From: Acidobacteriota bacterium | Lineage (GTDB): Bacteria > Acidobacteriota > Terriglobia > Terriglobales > SCQP01 | Length of the DNA: 64,000 nt | Direction of reading: 5' to 3' | NCBI GenBank assembly: GCA_027459505.1 | Contig: DAIDIE010000014.1 | Coordinates: forward strand, 1-64,000 | In this document: one piece after another, positions 44,108 through 53,149 of the stretch | Layout of the letters: each line of letters opens with the position of its first letter | Position numbering within the stretch: the stretch's first letter is position 1 | The notes under the pieces: generated by a model | What the model was told of the DNA's origin: nothing | The model's input: only the letters and a program-made list of their open reading frames with translations | Databases searched by the model: none | Position numbers and translations under genes: made by a program

Positions 44108-45033
44108 GGCGCCTCCAAGGGTAATTGCTGTTGTACGTACTCCATAAACTCCAGCGGCGGCGCGAAAACGGGTTCGCCCTCCTGCTCGCTGACCGGTAGC
44201 AGCCGGAGGTGGCCGCCGTGGAACCAGAAGAGATTGCGGCTCAATGAACCCGGCCCGCGGTTATAGGCATTGATCACCAAGGCGACCAGCCCCGGGATTG
44301 TATTCACCAGCAGGCGCAGGCTGGTCAGGGGATGCAGCAGCAGCAGGTGCCGATTGGGAACGGCGACCACCGCGCCATGCGGGTGCTGTTCCGCGGGCAC
44401 ATAGCGTTCCAGCAGGAGCAGGTGGGTGGAGGTAAAGAACTGCTCGGAAGCGAAGGCCAGCGCCGCGCCGTTGTTGGGCAGCTTGAGCGGCTGCGGCTGC
44501 AGCAGGCCATCGGCGGCGACGTTTTGCAGCCCAAGCTCGAAGAGCCGCTCCTCGGCAATGCCCCAGGCAGCGGGCAACGCGGGAGCTACCGAGCGCAAGC
44601 TGTGCGGCAGGTCGAAGACCAGCGTGCCTTCCAGCCCCGGCGCGACACTGCGGTGCAGCGCGCCTTCAAAGTCCTGCCAGGTGCTGGGGTAGAGGCGCAG
44701 CTTGATGCGGTCGCAAACGGCGTTGAAGTCCAGCTGCTGCTGCTCGATCGCGCTGCCCTCGGATTCAGCTTGCCGCACCCCTTCAAAGTGACCGTTGATG
44801 ATCTGTTCCCATTGCGGCCGCGGCGCCAGGGCGCACACCTGAGCGAGATTGGTGATGCCATATTGCTGATGCGGAGGCGTTTCCGGAAGCGCGCCTGCAT
44901 CGGAGTGGTACCAGACGTTGACCCTACCCTCCTCAAACTCCAGGCGTGCGCACTGCGGGCGCAACGTAGCCTCGACGAGTCCGAGAAAATGTTCGGCATC
45001 CCCCTGATTTTCAAACGGTCCGAAAGTGGACAT
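44104..45033 (-). CDS. DUF1444-like protein of unknown function
   Basis: 309 residues from ATG 45033. There is no signal peptide or membrane span. Segments such as HGAVVAVPNRHLLLLHPL, LVALVINAYNRGPGSLS and LFWFHGGHLRLLPV resemble the C-terminal half of DUF1444/YtpQ proteins. It is translationally coupled to udk. Role unknown; the family call is moderate. Confidence 0.5.
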   Translation of the reverse strand: MSTFGPFENQGDAEHFLGLVEATLRPQCARLEFEEGRVNVWYHSDAGALPETPPHQQYGITNLAQVCALAPRPQWEQIINGHFEGVRQAESEGSAIEQQQLDFNAVCDRIKLRLYPSTWQDFEGALHRSVAPGLEGTLVFDLPHSLRSVAPALPAAWGIAEERLFELGLQNVAADGLLQPQPLKLPNNGAALAFASEQFFTSTHLLLLERYVPAEQHPHGAVVAVPNRHLLLLHPLTSLRLLVNTIPGLVALVINAYNRGPGSLSRNLFWFHGGHLRLLPVSEQEGEPVFAPPLEFMEYVQQQLPLEAP

Positions 45034-45171
45034 AGGACCCCACGCGGCGGAGGGCGGCGGCAGAATTGACCGCCAGGTTGGCACTCCCATCAGCCTTGTG
45101 CAGTGCCGTTGCTGGCAATATAGCAGGTCCACACGGCTGGCGTGAACCCGGCCGCGGCGAAAACGGAAGTG

Positions 45172-45663
45172 CTAGCGCGCAAAATCCAGCATCGCCTGGG
45201 CGCGCGTGCGATCGCGGGGCTGCTCCAGCACCGTCTCCACGTATTCACGCAAGCTGGCGACGTAGACGGGGGGAAAGTCCGCCACTGGCCGGCGGCCCTG
45301 AATGAGCTGAATGGCGTCATCGAGGTCAAAGCCGGATGCGCACAAGATGGCGGCCATGGTGATGGGGGCGCGGTGCACGCCAGCGGCACAGTGAACATAA
45401 AGCCGGGCGGCATCGTCTTCCAGCGCTTGGCGGGCGAACTCTACCGAACGCTGGAAAAACTCCGCCGGCTTGGGCTCGAAATCGTCCTCGGTGGGATTCC
45501 AAAGCACCGCGATGCCAAAGGGTTTGGCCAATTCAGTGTCGTCGAACTCCATCTGGAGATCGATGATGTGGGTGTAACCCTGGGCAGCGATCAACGCCAT
45601 GCGATCAGAGGCCCAGATGCCGTCGCCGAGTCCCAGCCGCTCAGTAATTTTGCTGATATCCAC
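45172..45663 (-). CDS. Dual-specificity/tyrosine phosphatase-like protein
   Basis: 163 residues. The P-loop is LYVHCAAGVHRAPITMAAIL (HCxxGxxR), with a candidate general acid in WNPTEDDFEP. The size and fold order are those of small DSP-type phosphatases. It is cytoplasmic. No kinase is adjacent, so the substrate is open. Confidence 0.8.
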   Translation of the reverse strand: MDISKITERLGLGDGIWASDRMALIAAQGYTHIIDLQMEFDDTELAKPFGIAVLWNPTEDDFEPKPAEFFQRSVEFARQALEDDAARLYVHCAAGVHRAPITMAAILCASGFDLDDAIQLIQGRRPVADFPPVYVASLREYVETVLEQPRDRTRAQAMLDFAR

Positions 45664-45773
45664 AGTTCTGTCTTAAGTTCCGCACCAATGTAGCTGCCGG
45701 GCGAAGCGGAGGCACGAACCGCTAGGCGGTGCCTACAGGCCGGAGTGACTGTGCCGCGCCCTCGCGCGGGCAC

Positions 45774-45811
45774 AAAAAAACAGGGAGACGCGCAGATCGC
45801 AATCTCCCTGT
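45774..45811 (-). terminator. Rho-independent terminator of the H1-like gene
   Basis: The 9-bp stem ACAGGGAGA / TCTCCCTGT is followed on the minus strand by seven T. It lies 17 bp after the stop at 45828. Confidence 0.8.
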
Positions 45812-45827
45812 TTGGATGCGGCTCTGG

Positions 45828-46403
45828 CTAGCGGCGTTTGCCGGAGCTCTTCTTGGCGGCGCCCTTCTTGGCCTTGGCGGCCGGCTTGGCGGCCTTCTTG
45901 GCAGCGGGCTTTTTGGCGGCGCTCTTCTTGGCGCTGCTTTTCTTAGCGCTGGACTTGGCGGCAGTTTTCTTACCGCCGGCCTTAGCCGCGCTCTTGCGAG
46001 CGGCGGGCTTGGCGGCCTTCTTGGCCGGCGCCTTCGCGCGGGAAGCGGAACTGGACTTCTTGGCGCCCTTGGACGCGGCTTTGGCGGAACTGCTCTTGGT
46101 TGCTTTTTTGGTAGCCATTCGTTTCGTCTTCTTGCTGCCGGATTTTGATGCCGTCTTCTTGGCATTGCTCTTGCGAGCGGGTTTACGGGTGGGCGCTGAG
46201 ACGGACTGACGAATTTCTGGTTCTGCGATAATTGTCAGCTCTTCAACGACCTCTTCATCTTCATCGGCGGCCGCTTCGGCCGCTTCCTGTGATGATTCTT
46301 CCTCGTCGTAGTCGTGGTCCTGTTCGTCGTCGCCGTAGTTGAAGCTGGACGCCTCTTCATCGTCGGCGGCGCAATACAGGCGCAGGCGGTCATCCGAAGT
46401 CAT
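45828..46403 (-). CDS. Histone H1-like Lys/Ala-rich protein with acidic N-terminus
   Basis: 191 residues. Residues 12-62 are strongly acidic (DDEQDHDYDEEESSQEAAEA), and the rest is a run of KKAAKPAAKK/SSAKK repeats as in bacterial H1-like and AlgP/HU-tail proteins. It probably binds DNA or RNA by charge. The acidic head could serve as an autoinhibitory or protein-binding segment; this is inference from composition. Confidence 0.7.
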   Translation of the reverse strand: MTSDDRLRLYCAADDEEASSFNYGDDEQDHDYDEEESSQEAAEAAADEDEEVVEELTIIAEPEIRQSVSAPTRKPARKSNAKKTASKSGSKKTKRMATKKATKSSSAKAASKGAKKSSSASRAKAPAKKAAKPAARKSAAKAGGKKTAAKSSAKKSSAKKSAAKKPAAKKAAKPAAKAKKGAAKKSSGKRR

Positions 46404-46681
46404 CTTTCCTCCTTACCCTGGACCCTTCTGGCCCGGAGTCAATGTCTCCGGAGCCGGCTTGGGCAGAACCGGCACAGCCCCGCGCACACGAGTGCGTGGC
46501 CGCAGAAAGCCCGCAGCTTGGTTTTACTCAGGGAAAACGCTTATGTCAAGTATTCGTTTCACAGCGTCTGCGCGGAGGCCCCCAATGGGGTGGCGCCGCA
46601 ACCGCTGCCGAGGCGCCAAACCCGTTGCCGGAAACATTCCGGATCGCCGTGCCGAAGAGGCGAGTGCCGCAGAAAAGCGCT
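46404..46681. other. Intergenic, 278 bp
   Basis: This is the upstream region of the H1-like gene and the downstream region of the transglycosylase gene. No gene or clear promoter seen. Confidence 0.4.
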
Positions 46682-48547
46682 TCAGGACTTGCGCTTGTGA
46701 TGGGTGTGCGCACGCCGCGAGCGCCTGACGCGCAGGTGGCGCTTGGGCTTGGGATGCCGCACGCGGGCGCGGTGAACGACGCGTCGGCGGGCATGCACGG
46801 GGTGGCGCGTGTAACGGCGCCGCCGCGCGGCATGGCGGCGCGTGTAACGGCGGCGCCGCAGGGGCGCGCGTTCCACCCGCACGATCCGGATGTAGAGGTA
46901 ATGACCGGTCCGTAAACGGTTGAAACGCAAGTGGTTCCAGAGGCGCAACTGGCGCTCGGTGACATGGAAACGACGCGCCACCCGGAACAAGGTATCGCCG
47001 CGCCGCACCCGATAGCGCACCAGCCGTGTGGACCGGATCTCGGGTTCATGATTGATCGGAATCACCAGGTCCTGGCCATCGCGCAAGGTCTCGTCTTCGC
47101 GGAGATTGTTGACCTCGCGGATGGAGGAGGCGGTGCTGTGATAGTGACGCGCGATTTCGGTCAGGGTCTCGCCACCGCGAACCCGATGGTAGCGCCATAG
47201 AACGCGCTTGGCAGCGGGGATGTGCTGGATGGCTGCCTCAAAGCGTTCTGCCGACCCCACCGGAAGATGCAGCTCGAAGCCCGGCTCGTTGGGGGTGGTC
47301 AGGCGCAAGAGGCTGGGGTTGAGCTCCTGCAGTTGCTCCACTGTGGTGTTGGCGCACTCGGCAGCCAAGCGCAGATCCAGTGGAGAATCCAGGCGGACCG
47401 TGTCGAAACGCAGGGGCTCGTCCAGCCGCAGGTTGTTCAAACCGTACTGCTGCGGATTCTTGCCGATCAGCGCCATCGCCAAAATGATGGGGACGTAGTT
47501 GCGCGTCTCTTGCGGAAGCACTCCGCGTTTGTAGAGTTCCCAGAAATCCGCATAGCCGGTTTCGGCAACGGCCCGCTGCACCGTTCCCGGCCCGCCATCA
47601 TAGGCGGCCATGGCCAGGTACCAGTCGCCAAACTGGCGATGCAGGTACTTGAGGAATTCCGCCGCCGCCACTGTGCTTTTGACTGGATCTTCGCGTTCAT
47701 CAATCCACCAGTCGCGCTTGAGGTGATAGTCGGCGGCCTCGCCCGGCATGAACTGCCAGATGCCCAGAGCGCCGGTACGTGACAGCGAGTGCGGATAGAA
47801 GCTGCTCTCCGCCATGGCCAAATAGATCAGATCCTGCGGCAGCCCTTCCTGCTTCAGCACACGCTGAATCATGGGGCGATAGAGCCCTGCCCGCTGAAAG
47901 CTGTTTTCCAGGTACTTGCGACCACTGGTGCTGAAGAAGTGAATGTAGCGGATGACAGGATCAGTCAGTTCCAGAGGTAAATCGCCTTTGGTGTCTTTGA
48001 TCTGACTCAGCACCTGGGCGCGCATGGCCGCGGTGATGGGGAAGGTGAGCTGCGCGACCGAGTCGATGGGGGCAGGTTGCAATCGCTGTTCGGTGAAGCC
48101 ATCACCGGCGCGCAGTGCTTCCACTTCCAGGGCGTGAATACGGTCCACCAGCGAATCGAACTCGTGCTGCAGCAATGGACTGTCGCGCACGGAGTATTGG
48201 CTGGTCAGGAGCCGGTTGATAGCGCTATTGAAAGCGTGGCGCGCGTCGTCGAGGTGCCCGGAATTGTAGAGGTTGACGCCTTGAGCGTAGTCGGCCTCGC
48301 ACTGCTGTACCAAGGCAATCTTCGGGTCGGTAGTGACCGCGGGCAGCGCCGGCTTGGGCGCAACGTGTTCTGTCCAGCGCCCCACTCGCTGCGCTGGGGG
48401 TTTGGGCGCCACCGGGGGAGGAAGCGGCGGCCGCACGACCACGCGGGGATGCTGGGTACAGGCGGTCAGCGCCCCCAAAGCCAGCAGCAGGAGACCGGCG
48501 GAAACGTGATTCTTCCAGCAATGAAATCGTTGCAGCACAGGGGACAA
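46682..48547 (-). CDS. MltD-like lytic transglycosylase lipoprotein with two LysM domains
   Basis: 621 residues. A lipobox (LLALGALTACTQ) makes it a lipoprotein. The SLT domain (about residues 220-345) has catalytic Glu in YLAMAESSFYPHSLSRTGAL followed by GIWQFMP and AMAAYDGGPGTV. Two LysM repeats follow (YHRVRGGETLTEIARHYHST; RYRVRRGDTLFRVARRFHVT). The last 70 residues are almost pure Arg/His/Lys, unusual for the family. It cleaves the glycan strands of peptidoglycan. Confidence 0.85.
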   Translation of the reverse strand: MSPVLQRFHCWKNHVSAGLLLLALGALTACTQHPRVVVRPPLPPPVAPKPPAQRVGRWTEHVAPKPALPAVTTDPKIALVQQCEADYAQGVNLYNSGHLDDARHAFNSAINRLLTSQYSVRDSPLLQHEFDSLVDRIHALEVEALRAGDGFTEQRLQPAPIDSVAQLTFPITAAMRAQVLSQIKDTKGDLPLELTDPVIRYIHFFSTSGRKYLENSFQRAGLYRPMIQRVLKQEGLPQDLIYLAMAESSFYPHSLSRTGALGIWQFMPGEAADYHLKRDWWIDEREDPVKSTVAAAEFLKYLHRQFGDWYLAMAAYDGGPGTVQRAVAETGYADFWELYKRGVLPQETRNYVPIILAMALIGKNPQQYGLNNLRLDEPLRFDTVRLDSPLDLRLAAECANTTVEQLQELNPSLLRLTTPNEPGFELHLPVGSAERFEAAIQHIPAAKRVLWRYHRVRGGETLTEIARHYHSTASSIREVNNLREDETLRDGQDLVIPINHEPEIRSTRLVRYRVRRGDTLFRVARRFHVTERQLRLWNHLRFNRLRTGHYLYIRIVRVERAPLRRRRYTRRHAARRRRYTRHPVHARRRVVHRARVRHPKPKRHLRVRRSRRAHTHHKRKS

Positions 48548-48820
48548 CAGTCACAACCTCAGCAGACAGTCTGACCAGCGGCAGGGCCAAAAGACAGCAC
48601 CATCCCAGTGTAAGCTTCCCCATCCTACTCTGGCGGCCGGTTGGGGTCAAAGGCCTGAGGGTCCCTTAATTCCGTATCAAGCCAAACACTCGCCAGCCAA
48701 CAACCCAAGGCCCCCTCGCCCGTGGCTCACGCACGACAAAGCGCGACTACAGGTGGTGTCGCTCTTCTTCGCTTGGCGCCGCCGGGCACCGGCTGCAACA
48801 GTCGAAGAGGAGGCTTAACC
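48548..48820. other. Intergenic, 273 bp
   Basis: Divergent region between the transglycosylase and the secreted protein. No gene supported; promoters for both are expected here but I cannot place them. Confidence 0.35.
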
Positions 48821-49504
48821 ATGCGTCGGATCGCAAGCACTCTTCCTCTCGTCTGCCTCGCCTTTTCCCCGATCACGGCATCGACCCAGCAACTCGCCAT
48901 CACACCCATTCTCCACAGCCCTCAAACCTGCGGCGCCTTGCACCGGGGTGACCGTTTGACGCTTGAGCTACAGCCCCGGTATGCGGACTTTGGCTCACTC
49001 TACGGGGCTCATACGGTCAGCTTCCGGGTGGTCAAGCCTAGTCTGGGATTCGCACGCGGCCTGGTTGCTCGCGCTCAGGTGGAACCACTTCGTCTTAACA
49101 ACTTAAACGTCCTCGAGCTTCGCCTGGCCTGGCGCTCGGCTTGCCGGCTTGGCGGAGGTTGTGTTCCCCTGCAAGGCTCTCTGCAGGGAGGCGCGTTCTC
49201 AAAGGCCTTTATCCTTCCCGGCAACGTCGTCGGCGTTCGCCTGCCTTCGTCTACGCACAAGCTCCGGGCCAAACCATGGATTATCAAGGCGGCGGTACTC
49301 GCCGGAACGTTCTTCTTGTTCTCCAAACAAAGCCAAGGCGAAAATCATTCGAATGCGAGGGGCATCTTCACCACACTTCTTATCGCGGGGCTAATTCTAC
49401 CCATCGGCACCCAACATCAGACGACGACTCTCCGCCTGCGCTTTCCACCGGGAATGCGGTGGCGCCTGGAGGTCGCACGCAGTGTCCCTGTCCCTTGCCC
49501 CTAG
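48821..49504 (+). CDS. Secreted or membrane-anchored protein of unknown function
   Basis: 227 residues from ATG 48821 with AGAGGAGG upstream; a longer frame from 48722 lacks such a site. Signal peptide STLPLVCLAFSPITASTQQ. The middle has beta-rich stretches (LTLELQPRYADFGSL, HTVSFRVVKPSLGF) with paired Cys (ACRLGGGC). Two weak hydrophobic stretches (IKAAVLAGTFFLF and LLIAGLILPIG) could anchor it. No family recognised. Confidence 0.5.
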   Translation: MRRIASTLPLVCLAFSPITASTQQLAITPILHSPQTCGALHRGDRLTLELQPRYADFGSLYGAHTVSFRVVKPSLGFARGLVARAQVEPLRLNNLNVLELRLAWRSACRLGGGCVPLQGSLQGGAFSKAFILPGNVVGVRLPSSTHKLRAKPWIIKAAVLAGTFFLFSKQSQGENHSNARGIFTTLLIAGLILPIGTQHQTTTLRLRFPPGMRWRLEVARSVPVPCP

Positions 49505-49689
49505 TGTTGCCAACCTCACGGAGGTTTACCTCACGCGCAGGCTGGCCGCCTGGGCCCTGTCACGTAAGGCACGCACTTTCCCTGGCAGGACTGTCTCATG
49601 CGATTTGCCCCACAGCGAGGGCCGGGAGCACTCCGGGCCCTAAAAAGCAGCATGGTAAACTGATGCAAGTCCCGCCTGTTGCACCTCGC

Positions 49690-49784
<95 letters not shown>

Positions 49785-49913
49785 CCCCACCATTAGCGCA
49801 ATGCGAGCAGTTGACCACGGGCCAGTCCGTTTCAAGAACGGCAGCGCGTCCGCGCTCGTCTGCGTACCCCAAGCACAGAGGCACGGCATCGCGCGGCGCG
49901 GCCATGGCTCCCC

Positions 49914-49925
49914 TACAATCAAAAT
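49914..49925 (+). promoter_or_regulatory. -10 element abutting the fmt start
   Basis: TACAAT at 49914-49919 ends 6 bp before the GTG at 49926 with no ribosome-binding site between. Confidence 0.45.
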
Positions 49926-50864
49926 GTGAGAATTGTTTTCCTCGGCACACCCGCCTTTGCCGTTCCATCCCTGGAACGGTTGGCCAGCGAGCCCGGTTTT
50001 GAAGCCGCCGGCGTGATCTGCCAGCCGGACCGTCCCGTGGGTCGCAAAGGGGAGTTGCGCGCTCCCGCTGTTAAAGAGACAGCGCAACGGTTGGGGCTGG
50101 AAATTTATCAGCCGGAAAAGATTCGCAGCGACGATGCCTTTGCCTGGATGCAGGCGCGCCAACCCGGGGCCATCGTGGTGATTGCCTACGGACAGATCAT
50201 TCCCCGCCGCATCTTCGAACTGCCCCGCTGGGGAACCATCAACGCGCACGCCTCGCTGCTGCCGAAATACCGCGGCGCGGCGCCCATCCAATGGGCTATC
50301 GCGTCGGGAGAGCACATCACCGGGGTGACCACCATGAAGATTGACACCGGGCTGGACACCGGCGACATGCTGCTTAAGCGCAGCCTTGAGATCGGCGCCC
50401 ACGAGACGGCGCCGCAGTTGAGCGCGCGTCTGGCGGCGCTTTCCGCCGAGCTTCTGGTGGAAACCCTGCGGGAATTGCAAGCCGGCCGTATCCAGGCCGA
50501 GCCGCAGAACAATGCCGAAGCGACGCTTGCGCCGATTTTGAAGCGGGAAGACGGACGCGCCGATTGGGGGCGGCCCGCCGTGGAACTCTACAACCGCTGG
50601 CGAGGCTTTCAACCCTGGCCCGGCCTGCACACACGCCTGCAGGGCCAGCAGCTTACGATTCATCGCTGCGAGGTGGATTCAGAGCCTGAACCTTCCCGCG
50701 CAGCCGCTCCCGGAACATTGCTGGAACGCAACGGACGTTGGCTCGCACAGTGCGCCCAGGGCCAGCTCGTGCTGGAAGAAGTGCAGCTTGAGGGGCGCAA
50801 ACGCATGCCGGCGGATGCCTTCTTCCGCGGCGCCCGCGTCACCAGCGGAACCGTCCTGGAGTAG
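49926..50864 (+). CDS. fmt: Methionyl-tRNA formyltransferase
   Basis: 312 residues, GTG start. The formyl-transferase motifs are FLGTPAFAVPSL, INAHASLLPKYRGAAPIQWA (with the SLLPKYRG loop) and TTMKIDTGLDTGDML. The C-terminal tRNA-binding domain follows (LYNRWRGFQPWPGLHT). It formylates initiator Met-tRNA. No def gene is adjacent, although def-fmt pairs are common elsewhere. Confidence 0.95.
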   Translation: MRIVFLGTPAFAVPSLERLASEPGFEAAGVICQPDRPVGRKGELRAPAVKETAQRLGLEIYQPEKIRSDDAFAWMQARQPGAIVVIAYGQIIPRRIFELPRWGTINAHASLLPKYRGAAPIQWAIASGEHITGVTTMKIDTGLDTGDMLLKRSLEIGAHETAPQLSARLAALSAELLVETLRELQAGRIQAEPQNNAEATLAPILKREDGRADWGRPAVELYNRWRGFQPWPGLHTRLQGQQLTIHRCEVDSEPEPSRAAAPGTLLERNGRWLAQCAQGQLVLEEVQLEGRKRMPADAFFRGARVTSGTVLE

Positions 50865-50922
50865 GCGGGTCAGCGCCCCTGAACCGCACGGGCTTGCAGC
50901 CGCCCGGGAGCCGCCTCCCGGT

Positions 50923-51537
50923 TCAAACGATTGCGACGCCCGCCTGACGCATTTCTTCCAAGGCGCGCTCACTGTCTCCGGGCTGCAGATTGACGCCGCG
51001 GCAGGCCTGCTGGTGCAGCACGGTGCGGAACCCCAGTTGCCGTGCAGCGAGGGCGCTGAACTTCACGCAATAGTCGGTAGCCAGGCCCAGCAGGTGCAAC
51101 TCCTCCACGCCGTGCTCGCGCAGGAGCCCAGCGAGACCAGTGGCCCGCAGCTGCCCGTTGTCGAAGAAGGCGCTGTAGCTGTCGATTTCGCGATCCGTTC
51201 CCTTTTGAATGACGTGCTGGACAAGCTGCCGGGGAATCGCGGCGGCCAATTGCGCGCCAAAGCTGTTCTGCACGCAATGCGCCGGCCAGAGCACCTGGGA
51301 GTTACCGTGCAGATCGATGACCTCTCCCACTTTATGTCCGGGGTGATTGACGGCGAAGCTGGAATGATCAGGCGGATGCCAGTCCTGGGAGGCGATGACA
51401 AGTTCGCCAGCAGCGGCAAATTGGCGGGCCAACTCGACCGCCGGGGCCACAACGGCATCGCCGCCGGGAACCGCCAGGGCGCCGCCCGGCAGGAAGTCGT
51501 TTTGCAAATCCACCAGCAGAAGAGCGCGGCGAGGCAC
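50923..51537 (-). CDS. pncA: Nicotinamidase/pyrazinamidase
   Basis: 204 residues from GTG 51537 with GGAGAA upstream. The isochorismatase-fold motifs are LLVDLQNDFLPGGAL (catalytic Asp), SQDWHPPDHSSF (metal His) and GLATDYCVKFSALAA (nucleophilic Cys). It hydrolyses nicotinamide to nicotinate for NAD salvage. It precedes hemB-independent genes only; no operon partner. Confidence 0.9.
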   Translation of the reverse strand: MPRRALLLVDLQNDFLPGGALAVPGGDAVVAPAVELARQFAAAGELVIASQDWHPPDHSSFAVNHPGHKVGEVIDLHGNSQVLWPAHCVQNSFGAQLAAAIPRQLVQHVIQKGTDREIDSYSAFFDNGQLRATGLAGLLREHGVEELHLLGLATDYCVKFSALAARQLGFRTVLHQQACRGVNLQPGDSERALEEMRQAGVAIV

Positions 51538-51556
51538 GGCAATTCTCCGTAAAGGA

Positions 51557-52543
51557 CTATTTCAGCAGTTTCGCGGCCTGAGGCGCGAAGTAGGTCAGGA
51601 TGATGTCGGCGCCGGCACGGCGAATCGCGAGCAGGCTTTCCATCATGATGCGCTCCTCGTCGATCCAGCCCTGGCGCGCGGCAGCCACGATCATGGAGTA
51701 CTCGCCGGAGACCTGGTAGGCCGCCAGCGGGACTTCAAAACGGTCGCGTGCCGCCGCAAGAATATCCAGGTAAGCCAACGCCGGTTTAACCATCAGGATG
51801 TCGGCGCCTTCGGCGAAATCCAGTTCCATTTCAAACATCGCCTCGCGGCCATTGCCGGCGTCCATCTGGTAGCCGGAGCGGTCGCCAAACTGGGGCGTGG
51901 ATTCGGCGGCCTCGCGGAAAGGGCCATAGAAGCCGGAGGCATACTTGGCGGCGTAGGACATGATCGGCGTGTCGACGAAACCGGTCTCGTCCAGGGCTTC
52001 GCGGATAGCGGCAACACGGCCGTCCATCATGTCGCTGGGAGCTACCAGGTCGGCGCCCGCCTGCGCGTGTGAAACGGCGGTTTTGGCCAGCAATTCCAGC
52101 GTCTCGTCATTCAACACGCCGCCGCGCCCGCCACAGGCTTCGGGCGAAACAATGCCGCAATGGCCATGGCTGGTGTATTCGCATAGGCAGACGTCAGTGA
52201 AGACCTGCAGAGAGGAAACCTGCTTTTTCAGAGCCCGGGTGGCTTGCTGCACAATGCCGTCTTCCGTCCAGGCGCCGGTGGCCTGCTCATCTTTGCTTTC
52301 GGGAATGCCGAAAAGCAGCACGGCGGGAATGCCCAGCGCGGCAACCCGTTTGGCCTCCTCGACAAGCTGGTCCACGGAGAAGCGGTAGTTGCCGGGCATG
52401 GAGCCAATCTCCTGCCGCACTCCTTTGCCGGGAACGGCAAACATGGGGAAGACCAGGTTTTCGCGGCCCAGCCGCGTCTCGCGCACCATGGAGCGCAAGA
52501 CCGGGTTCTGCCGCAGACGCCGGGGGCGGTGCGTGGGGAACAT
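51557..52543 (-). CDS. hemB: Delta-aminolevulinic acid dehydratase (porphobilinogen synthase)
   Basis: 328 residues. The motifs are [18 protein letters not shown] (zinc-type Cys), [30 protein letters not shown] (Schiff-base Lys region) and [13 protein letters not shown] with the second Lys. It condenses two 5-aminolevulinates to porphobilinogen in tetrapyrrole synthesis. TATCCT lies 6 bp before the ATG (52550-52555) and no ribosome-binding site is seen, so the start may be leaderless. Confidence 0.95.
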   Translation of the reverse strand: MFPTHRPRRLRQNPVLRSMVRETRLGRENLVFPMFAVPGKGVRQEIGSMPGNYRFSVDQLVEEAKRVAALGIPAVLLFGIPESKDEQATGAWTEDGIVQQATRALKKQVSSLQVFTDVCLCEYTSHGHCGIVSPEACGGRGGVLNDETLELLAKTAVSHAQAGADLVAPSDMMDGRVAAIREALDETGFVDTPIMSYAAKYASGFYGPFREAAESTPQFGDRSGYQMDAGNGREAMFEMELDFAEGADILMVKPALAYLDILAAARDRFEVPLAAYQVSGEYSMIVAAARQGWIDEERIMMESLLAIRRAGADIILTYFAPQAAKLLK

Positions 52544-52594
52544 GAGTTTAGGATACGTCCGGTGGGCGTCCGAGGTGTGACCCGGGGCCGTTGT

Positions 52595-53140
52595 TCAGAC
52601 CAGCGGTTTGCGGCGGGCCGCCATCTCCTCGCCGATTTGCCTGGTCTGGCTAGCGGAGAAATGCGCGCTAGCCACCGGGAAGACCTCTTGTTCTTCCATG
52701 GTGATGTGCTCGCGGTACAAGTCCTGCAATTGGCGCAGGCGGTTTGCCAGCTTTTCGCTTTCGGCCGCCGGCAGTGTTCCCCCGGTCAACCATTGCCGCC
52801 CAAGCGTTTCGATTTCCGCGTGCGCCTCGTCGGCGATCTGGTGCTCGCGGTGCAGGTTCTCGATCTTTTCCAGCGCGGTCCGCATGGATCCCTCAGCGCG
52901 CATGCGCGGGAACAGCGAGTCTTCCTCGTCGGCGGTATGGCGCGGGCCGGAGGTCTGAAAGTAATCCAGCGCGCGCTGCAGCGCGGCCGCCTGGTCCGGG
53001 TTCAGCGCACCTCCGTGCAACTGCTCGCTGAGTTTCACCAGCACTCCCAGAAACATTTCGATACGGCGGTGACAATCGGTCAGCAGGCCAATGGGGTTAT
53101 CGAATCCACTCTCGCGATGGGCACCGATTTGTACTGGCAT
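52595..53140 (-). CDS. Hemerythrin-like HHE-domain protein
   Basis: 181 residues. Iron ligands are spread as LLTDCHRRIEMFL, RHTADEEDSLFP, LHREHQIADEAHAE and YREHITMEEQEVFP, the HHE cation-binding pattern in a four-helix bundle. It is soluble, and probably binds a di-iron centre for oxygen or NO sensing/storage. It lies between hemB and the CCA-adding gene on the same strand, 51 bp from hemB. Confidence 0.8.
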   Translation of the reverse strand: MPVQIGAHRESGFDNPIGLLTDCHRRIEMFLGVLVKLSEQLHGGALNPDQAAALQRALDYFQTSGPRHTADEEDSLFPRMRAEGSMRTALEKIENLHREHQIADEAHAEIETLGRQWLTGGTLPAAESEKLANRLRQLQDLYREHITMEEQEVFPVASAHFSASQTRQIGEEMAARRKPLV

Positions 53141-53149
53141 AGCTTCAGT

